A stretch of 9,529 nt of DNA from Pseudomonadota bacterium. GTDB lineage: Bacteria; Pseudomonadota; Gammaproteobacteria; Acidithiobacillales; Acidithiobacillaceae. Under the pieces are notes generated by a model. It worked only from the letters and a program-made list of their open reading frames with translations. It ran no database searches and was not told where the DNA came from. The DNA lies in NCBI GenBank assembly GCA_021827445.1, contig JAKAVW010000101.1:1-9529 (forward strand). The letters are read 5' to 3'. Position numbers and translations under genes: made by a program. Numbering within the stretch: position 1 is the first letter of the stretch; the number at the start of each line of letters is the position of its first letter. This document shows positions 1-9,200 of the stretch, one piece after another.

Positions 1-1
1 A

Positions 2-259
2 TCCGGTGAAACCGTAGAGCAGATGCTCAAAAACTGGAGCGATTCGGGCATTGCCACCGATGTGGATGACCACGTTATGGCGCGCTATCGGCAGATGCCC
101 GTCAAGACCGGCAGTCTGCGCGTGTTGTACACCCGGAAACCACAAGGACCGCTGATTTCTGCTGCATCCAGTCAGGTCGAATACAAAGAGCCGGTCATTC
201 TGGCCGAACTGCCCGATCATGCGGTGCTGGTGGCGGAACAGTCCTATCTGGATGCATAC
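2..259 (+). repeat. N-terminal module A, copy 1 (protein-level repeat)
   Basis: Residues 1-86. This stretch aligns with residues 294-373. Both begin Ser-Gly-x-Thr, share a helix ending in Leu and an 'RVLY'/'RIVY' strand, and end in a block with Pro-Val-x-Leu-Ala, Pro-Asp-His, Leu-Val-Ala-Glu-x-Ser and Leu-Asp-Ala-Tyr, where I count 16 identities in 25 positions. The pattern of helix, strands, then helix suggests a small alpha/beta domain. I do not recognise the family. The copy starts at the window edge, so it may extend upstream and further copies may exist there. Confidence 0.7.
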
Positions 260-3200
260 CGGAATACGTTGAATCCATCTGTTCAAATAGCTATGGACGA
301 TACACTGGAAAGCACACTGGCAACGCTGGCGGAATGGACCACGCCGAAACAGATGACCGCCTTGCGGCGCATTGTTGGCGATGGCGATAACGCGGGTCTG
401 CCTACCGTGTTGCATCATCTGGATACGCTGGCGGAATGGCTGCGTCAACCGGCACTTTCCGGTCCCGGAGATCGTCCCGTACCCACGCCACGCGTAGCCG
501 AAATTCAGGCCGGGGCAGCACTTTGCGTCATGACCTACCATAGTTCCGACAATCTGCACTGGTGGTTTATTACGGGCATGAATCAGGATGCGAGGACATT
601 GTACGGCCTACAGATGGTCCGGTCCCGCCCCGATAGCCGGTGGGAGGCGCAAATGGGGCCGGTTTTGAAGCAGGATTTAATCGACGCTGATTTTCTGCTG
701 GAATTGGCGCAGGACACACCCTTTGTGGTCGCCGACCGGATGCGCGAGATGGCACCGTACCTGGGCATAGGCGATGATCTACCGGTATTGCCCGCCGATG
801 CACCGAAAACAGCGCCGGCAAACGCAACGCCCGACCTGAAAATCATGGAGCAAACCGTGTTCGACTCCGGAATCCCGGCATCGGGCCATACCATTGGCGA
901 CTTGCTAGGTAATTTGCGCGAAAACGGGGTGAATCTGGTAGCCACGTCCGACGTGATTGACCAGTATTTTTACATGGAACGTGGCGAAAGCGTCCGTATA
1001 GTGTACAGCGATCCCGTTGGAAAGAACGCGGAACCCCTGCAATATCATGATCCGGTCACTCTGGCGGTTGGCCCGGACCATCTGATCCTGGTGGCGGAAC
1101 GGTCGGAGCTGGATGCGTATCTGGCCCGACAGAAAGCGGATGCCCAACGCGAAGCCATCAACGATATGAACGCTGATATTCTGTACCCGGAAGACCCTGC
1201 GCAAAACAGTCCATCACTGGAAGGTCAACATATCGTTTTGCGCACGCCCTCCAGTGATCGGCTACCCACTGGCGCGGGCCTCATGCCAAAGCATCTATTT
1301 ATCGGCACCGTGGAATCCGTCAGCCCGACGACCGGCGGGGATGCGCGCATTTCCCTGCAGGTCACGCATCAGGTGGATATGGAGAATATCCCGGTGGACT
1401 ATGAAACGGCTATGGAGCGCGTTGTCAGCCGGGATGCGGATTATCGACGCATGACTTTTCCGGCTTCTCTGGTCACGATAGAGCATGGCATTCGTGAAGA
1501 ACTGGCGTTGGCCATGGATGCCGCCGATCAACGCTATGCCGCGGAACATCCGATGATTCCCGCTACCGTGGCGCGTTTCATGGGCGATGCGCAAAAAGAA
1601 TTGCTGACTACCTTGCTCAACGGTACCGACCAGAACACCACGGTCATGCTGTCGCCGGATGAAATTCGGGGCCAATTGCAACGGCTGGATCGCTGGGCGA
1701 ATACGGCATCCGCCATGACGATGGAAGACGCCCAGGCGAACGAACTGGACGCTACCGGGCAAATGGCCTTGCGCAACATGCAGAATGGCGACCTGATGTT
1801 TGTCAGTGCGCTCTCTGAAGATGGCGCATCCGGGTATGGCCTGGTTTTACATCCAGAAACGCAGCAGGGAGAAATCCGAACGCTGGACTTCTCGACAATG
1901 GGTACGGATGCATGGACGGTGGTTTTGGCGCATAAGCCGGAATCCTTGCGTGTGACACTGGACGTTCATGGATATGCCCCCGAACAGATCGTCATGGACA
2001 AACCCATTCTCACGGCGGAAAGTTTGCTGACTGCGGCGAGGGAAGCCTATCAGTCATCCCGTGTGCAATTACAGCAAGCACTAGATGCACAGCCCCATCG
2101 TTATGAAGCACTGACAGAGGCGGCAAAAACCGCAAACCATCACGTTCAGGCGGCCCTGAATGCAATTACTCAATATGGAATCCCGGCGCATGATCCGATA
2201 CAACGGGATTTGCGTTTTAGCGCTGAGGGTATCGCTTTCAGGGCCACTCAAGATGCCATTACCGATGCGATCAATCAGAGTTTCGCGTCTCGCAACGTGC
2301 CGACTACCGAGAACTCCAACGCCAAAAAAGCCGGCCTGTCTGAACTGGCCCAGGAAGGCCCGACCTACCAGAGCGCCGTAGAAGCCATTGAAAGCGCCGG
2401 TGGGTGGGATGCGGTAACCGATAGCCCCGCACTTCAGAAGTCCCTGCAGGACCAGCTCGACCACCTGATCCAGTTACGGGCGGAACAGGTATCCCAGGTT
2501 TTGCAGGAAGGCGGCTGGAAGTGGTCGGGAGCGGCTTTTTCGCAAGCAAACGACGATAACGGCAACGGGTTCAAGATTTTCCCAAATGGCCGTTCTTCGG
2601 GTGGAAACATGGTGCATTGGGGGTACCGGATCACCCGGCGCGATGGGGATGCGCCGATGGCCATAGATATAGACGATGAAATGACGCTGGATGCGCAGGG
2701 TTTGGTGGCGTCCATACTGGATCAAATGGAAAATCCGCAGGCAGTAATAGGCGTGACGAAACCGGATCACGCCTTACCACCAGCGGCGGGACTTTCGCCG
2801 GGAATCACCGCAACGCCCCTGCAACAGGCCATGCTGCGCAAAATCGCCCGGAGCGAATACACGACCCTTAACGGGGCTGTGCCTCAGAACGCCGGTGAAA
2901 CCGAGACCTGGGCGGATACCATCATCGAGACCGCCGAGGACAAGGGCGTGTTCACGTCCCTCAAAAATGCCGGTCTGGTCTGGCACTCCGGCGAAAAGAA
3001 GGATGCGGGAGTGGGCCTTACCGATGAAGGATTCAGACTATATCAGTCCATAGAGGAACGTCTGTCGAAAGTAGAGGTAGATGCCGCTGTCACGACCGTC
3101 GAAAAACCCAACGCATTAAAGACGTGGCTGGTGGGCATCACCGGCAAGCCCGGTGCCGGCAAGGATACCGTAGCGGACCTGCTGATCGCGCAAAGCGGTC

Positions 3201-6200
3201 ATACGATCAAGATCGGCTTTGGTGACATTTTGTACCAGGAAGTGTCCGGTGCTTATGGCATCCCTGTGGAATGGCTGGAAAACCGGAAAATGAAGGAGAG
3301 CCCGCAAAGCGCGCTGAGCCGGTCCATGTGCCAAAACCAGGACATGCAGGAAGTCCTGAAACACAAGGATTACACCGCTCCGTTATCGCCTCGCTATGTC
3401 CTGCAACAATGGGGTGATTATCGGCGCGCGCAAAATCCGGATTACCTGATTCATCATGTGCGCGAACAGGTGCAAATGGCACTGGACAGCGGATCGTCGG
3501 TTGCCGTTTCCGGGATACGCACTATGCCGGAATTGGCGCTGATTCAGGCCATGGATGGAGTCACCTTGCGCGTGCGCAATCCAGAGGTTGAACAGGCATT
3601 GGCGCGGGCGCAAGCCATGGGTTCGGCAGAAGCCAATCACCATCTGGAAAATACCCTGGATGATGTGCCGATGGATCTGGAAATCGTCAATGATGGCACC
3701 CTGAAGAATCTGCAGGCGAAAATCCCTGACCTGTACGCGCACATCCAGACTTTCAAGACGGGACCATTACCGGTAACCCCGGCGGCGACGTTACAGGAAT
3801 CCGTAACCATCGCCCTGCAAGGTGTTCCGGGTCTGACCATTGAACCATCACCCCATGCCACGGAAGTTCTGGTGCGGGATTCCCGCAGCCGCAATGATTA
3901 CTCGATTACTCAACGAAAAGATGATTTTAGTATTCGCGTGGACAACGTCGAAAAGGAAAATCACGAAGACCATCCCGTCACGCTAGATGCCGATATGAAT
4001 TTTGAAAGAGGCGTTTACGAAGACCATTTTGCCACACTGGATGACGCGATGGATTTTGTACGCCATGAGATTTTCACGGCACAGGAAGCGAACATAGACG
4101 AATCCAGCCCCTATTATCAGGCGCTTCTGAACACGTTGCCCGACATGCCCGAAGCGGAACGTAAAAAGATGTTTCTGGCCGTGACCGGCGTCATGCCGGA
4201 TGACTGGACGGGCACATTGATAAAGCGCCGCATCGTATCGCGGGTCGCCAACGCTTACGCTGCGTATTTTCCCGCATCCGTGACGATAGATCGGGTCATG
4301 GAAAGGCTGGTGGCGGCATCCACGCGGATCAACAGTCTGGATCTGGCGGACGTGCCCCTGTCACCTGCATCTACGGCAGCCTTGCCGGGAGCAACCCCTT
4401 CGCAGGATACAGCCCTGCCGGGTGCAACCCTGCCGTCTGCAAGGCCATTCGGCACCCTGGACCCCATTGCCAGTGTCATGCTGAAGATGATCGAAGACTC
4501 CCCATACAGCCTGCCCTATCTGTTGGGCGATGATCGCGCGCGGGATGTGGATGATCCGCCCTATGAAGAAGATGCGGAGTGGCAGGCCGCACGGGTCCAG
4601 CTTGTGGATGAAATCGACGCCGTGCTCAATGCCCGTATCCAGCAAAATGTGGATGCCCTGGGTGAACGCGGGTGGTGGCAGCAAGTGCTGCATGGTGACC
4701 TGACCCGTGGCGGCGCGGTGATTCACCTGGATGCCATGCTGAATGCTGACGGCGACATGCAGGGATTGGCCTACCGGGTATCTCTCGCAGCGGATACGGA
4801 GGAGCACGAAACACGCACTGTGCGGGATTATCTGCGCGGTTCGAGCACGCAATTTGCGAATGAACTGCACGGCATTGCGGAACAGATCAAGCAAAAATTC
4901 AATCAACGTGAGCAAAACGGATCGCAAAAAACGCTGGATGATTATGTGGTCGCCCACATCCGGGAACACGCACCGATAGTGGCGCAACAGGCCAAAGCCA
5001 ATGCGCTGGAGCATTTTCTGTTAGGCAACGTGCTGGGTGCCACCAGCAACGCCATTCTGGATGCCATTGAGGACGCCACACTGCCCCAGGCGATGCGCGA
5101 TGCCGCCAAGGATGTATTGCAGGGACGGGAAGGCATGACCGATTACCGGGCGCGAATCGGTCGCATGGTTTTTGATGCGGAACGCGCCCAGCCTGCCGTG
5201 CTGGAAGGTGAATTACTGCCCGCCGAAGAACGGAAATCGGAGCATCTTCAAAACGCCGAAAGCCTTGTTAGCAGAATAGCGCAACGTGAACAGCGGGAAC
5301 GTCAGATAGCCCTCAATCAAGAGGTCTGGAGCGTTGCAGAGATACCATTGGGCCGGCCAGTGCCGATAGATGACTGGCTGCCGATGACCGATGCGCAGTT
5401 GGGTTTCCGCTATCGCACGGAAAATGATGTGCGCGAGTTGGTATTCGGCACGTCCAGAGGCGACGAAGTGATCCTGTCATTGAATCAGGACCGTGTGCTG
5501 TTGTTTGACCCGATCAGGAATCTGCAAGATCCGGTCATGCAGCGCGTGATCCTGCCGTTACTGGCCGATCAACTGCCCGAGTGGGAAACCGCCTTGCGGG
5601 ATGTCGGAGTGTCTTTACGAGGAATCGCCCTGCCCACGGATGCGGATATTGCCGAACGGCTGGCGATATGGAAGCAAATGGCCGGCAACACGGTGGCATC
5701 CCATCCTGACACCATTTCAGAGAAAGCACCCGTCCCGCGATATCCGGTGGTGAGGCTGCAAAACGTCGGAGAAGGGATTGTGGGCACCATGCGCGGATTT
5801 TCTGAGGACGGCAAGCAACTCTGGCTGACGAAAAAGGATGGCGCGATCTTTGCCGTGGAACACGCCGACATCGACGACTGGCGCATGGTGGGCCTGTTCA
5901 ACCGGAAAGGACTGGATGCCCGCGCTGGCGACGAGGCGCGGGCCATTCAGTCCATGCTGGAAACGCACGCAGAAATCTCCCTGAAAATCGAGATCAACGA
6001 TGGACTGGCAAGAGGCCCGGTACCCGTTCTGACCGTTCAGGAGAATGGAAAATACCTGAACCGGGTGTTTATGGATCGCCTGCATGACATTCATGAGGAC
6101 TGGAAAGCGGTCAATGCAACATTCACCGGATTAACCGAGCATTATGCCGGTAACAAGCTGGTAACACTCCGCAAAAACGATCGTATCCCCGAAATATCTG

Positions 6201-9200
6201 CCAATAACGCCGAGTTGAGTGTGCGTTATGACCAACCGGATGATCCCACGGTATTCGTATCGGTTTCCATAAAGTTTGCAGGCCGAAAAGATGAGATGAC
6301 CGTATCTCTCGACAATCCTGCCGGCGAACCACGCAATTTATGGTGGGATCGCAAAAGCATAGAGAGCAGAAACGATCTGCCGGGACTGATTGCCCAGACC
6401 GAAAGTTTGCGCGATGAAGCCGTGCGGCAACGGGATGCGCTCCAGAAACAGGAACCGTTGGTGCAAGCCTATCTGGACAGCTATGCCCAGGCAGCGGAGC
6501 ACATTCAGTCGGCAATGGATGGTGTGGACAAGAGCCTGGTTACGGATGAATCCAGTGCAAGAGACGTGTACCGCGCAGTGGACAAAGCGGTTCGTGATGG
6601 GCAAGGCATCATTAAAACCGCCGCTGATGCTCTTCGGGAGGTTTCGGAAAATAACCAGATTTCCATGCGCATCAATGATCGTCTGGGCCGCTACGCACCT
6701 GCTCGTCAACACCGTGAGGTATTGGTGGCTACGCGCACGCTGGAAACCGAATTGATGCAGATCGCCAAAGATCACTTGATGCAGAAAGGCCGTGACTTTC
6801 TTGCCGCAGCCGATGAAAGCACGCCTATCGAAGAGATCGCCGTCGCCATTTTCAACAAGCACGGTCACCACACGACGAAAACGCCAGACATGGTGAAATA
6901 TGTGCAGGATCGTGATCTGAGACGGATTCAAAGTGCCATTGGTCACAACAGCATGAATCCTGCCAGTCAGGAAATCTTTGAGCGGATGACCGGCGTTCAG
7001 TTGGGGAAAACGCAAAAAGTACGGGTGCGACAGATCGACGCCTGGGCCGCCGTCAGCCCGGAAATGCGCGAACGCATGGACGCCGAGGAAAAAAAGCAGC
7101 GCGAAGAACGGCAAAACAAAAAAGAATTGCAATCCGCCTGGGAATCGTTCGCGGGACTACGGATGCATCGCGGCGGAACCGGGCAGGACTATGTGCTGGC
7201 GATGATCGAGGAAGGTCACACTCAGGTATCCAGCTACAAAAAAGGCGCATCGGTTCAGTATGGGCTGCTAAAGCCGGATACGCATGAAGTCCGATATATG
7301 ACCAGAAGTCCACAATTCACCCGTTTCTGCAAGGCCGTTTTGAATATGAACGTGGATGGCGTGGTCATGGATGCCCTGCGGAAAGCGGAACTGGTGGACA
7401 TGCAGCAACCCACGGTTTCAGAACCCGCATCCGAACCCGTAACCTGGCAGGACGAGGAAATAGAACATTTGTTCAGTGGGGAAAGGGCAAATTCTGCGGC
7501 AACGGCGGAAACCGACAATAATGTCACGGCAACGGTACTGCCCGACCCTGCGCCAGCAACAGACAATTCCCTGCCGGGCGCTGCCTTGCAGGCGGCATCC
7601 CTGCCGGCTGCAAGCCTGCCGGGGGCAGCCCTACCGAAGCAAACGCCTTCGGACCTGCTCCCTGATCCGGAGGAAGAGGAAATCGCCGAGGACGAGAACG
7701 AGGACGATGAGGAAGACCCCGATTTTGCGCCTGTAACCGCTGCGGAAAAATCCGAACTGCCCGGCTGGAAAGTGAGTCAGCCGGACATGCTCTCGCCCCT
7801 GTGGGACATGCAGGTACCGTCTACATGGCCCAATGAGCATGGGGTGTTCCCACCGGCCTATCATGCGGAATGGTCCTATGGAAAAGGATATTTTGAGAAA
7901 GTCGGCATCAGCATTGCCCGCGATCCGCAGGGGCACTACCGCTTTTCCACCGATGGGGCCGTATCCAGTTATCTGCCCAGCGTGAACTCCCCCGCATTTG
8001 CCACATTCCTGGAAGCCCATACCGCCGCACGTGAGGAGCTGGCGGAAAAGTTGCGCCACCACTATGGGGAATCTTCGGTGGAACGCGGTTTCATCAGGGC
8101 CGCGCCCAAATTGCTGGAAGGCGTGACGCAACGCGCCGACGGTAATCATCACACCCTTGCCAAAGCCGATGATCTTCTGAGGGAACCGCCTTATCAGGAA
8201 GCCTTCGGTGAGATCATGGAACGGCTGGAAGGGAATCAGCGATTGATTCTCGCCTGGGGATACCGCAATGAACGTCCTGTCAATCCGTGGATGGTCACAC
8301 TCCACCATGCCGCCGAAGAACAGGCGGTGGTGGCGGAACTGCGACCCTATGGAAATTGGGATTTCACGCAACCGCCGGAGTTTGCCCAGGTGGTGGACCC
8401 CACCGATATGGATGCGTGGGCGGGCTTTATCCGGCAGATCGCCAGCCGTTTTCCGGAAAAAGACCATGACGCCCTGTTCAACGCGCCCTATGGTCTGAAT
8501 CAGGAACCCGTCTGGCACCTTCCGGAACCGCTGCCCGCCCAACAGGTTCCCGATCAGCCTCCAGCCCCGCGCTGGCCGGAGGATATGGACCACGATGATC
8601 TGCCCGTGGAAGCCCCCGGTGCGCTGAAAAACTTTGACCGTTTTGTCGGTTTGCGCTTCGGGGACGGAAAGCAATATGTCGCCCTGTTCATCGGTCGGGA
8701 CAAGCAGGGCTATGTGCCCGCCATCGGTTTTCGGAGCGAAGGCGTATCCGGTCCCTCGGTGCCGAACGCGCGCAATACCCATTATCCCAGCTTTGCCGAA
8801 GCCTACGCGCAGGGCCGCAAGATGCTCGGCAAGCACCTCAAGGAACATGATGGACTGGACTGGACCACCGATGCCGGCCGCGCCGCGAAGGACTGGCTCA
8901 ATAAAAAGCCGGGGGCCGCTGACCCGATCACCTTTGGATATGACGCTGCCCGGATGGAGACGCTCTGGGACCGGCAGGATCGGCTTCAGGGAGTGAAAGC
9001 GCTACAGATCAGTCACAAAAAAGCGTCCTCGATCACCGGCGCGGATGAGATGGACAGTTACCATCTCGACGCGGTCATTGCCGGAGAAAACCGCACCCGG
9101 TACCTGTCCACGGTGCATAGTCTGGATCGCGTCCTGCTGCTGGTGAACAGCACCTTTGCCCTGATGCAGGATTTGTCTGGTCCTGCCCAGAAACAGGACA

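Noticed and set aside
4382..4396. Leu-Pro-Gly-Ala-Thr as a sortase-like sorting signal
   Set aside because: It is not LPxTG, is repeated internally, and has no following hydrophobic segment and basic tail.
4361..5014. Antisense ORF of 217 codons with Arg-Gln-Gly-Cys repeats
   Set aside because: The apparent Cys-rich repeats are the reverse complement of the Leu-Pro-x-Ala linker. The rest is a shadow of the sense frame.
5125..5140. Internal translation start with a ribosome-binding-like 'gggaagg' before an in-frame ATG
   Set aside because: The purine stretch almost touches the ATG, which is too close for a normal site, and no domain boundary coincides with it.
6338..7132. Antisense ORF of 264 codons on the minus strand
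   Set aside because: Fully overlapped by the giant frame, no recognisable domain, His/Phe/Arg-rich composition typical of a shadow frame.
7571..7645. Short-period repeats as a possible CRISPR array
   Set aside because: Units are 15 bases, contiguous, without spacers, and keep the reading frame; the protein-level periodicity explains them.
7631..8848. Long antisense ORF of 405 codons on the minus strand
   Set aside because: It lies wholly opposite the giant frame, whose translation is well supported by internal repeats here (module C copies). Its protein shows no recognisable domain. Antisense openness is expected from the codon bias of the real gene.
8268..8996. Short plus-strand ORFs in the other two frames (also at 1254, 2160, 4743, 6390 and 7476)
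   Set aside because: All lie inside the giant frame, are short and basic or Pro-rich, and have no domain match, so they are shadows.
9092..9175. Hydrophobic stretch near 'LDRVLLLVNSTFALMQDL' as a membrane helix
   Set aside because: It is too short and is interrupted by Asp, Arg and Asn. A buried strand or helix of a soluble domain is more likely.
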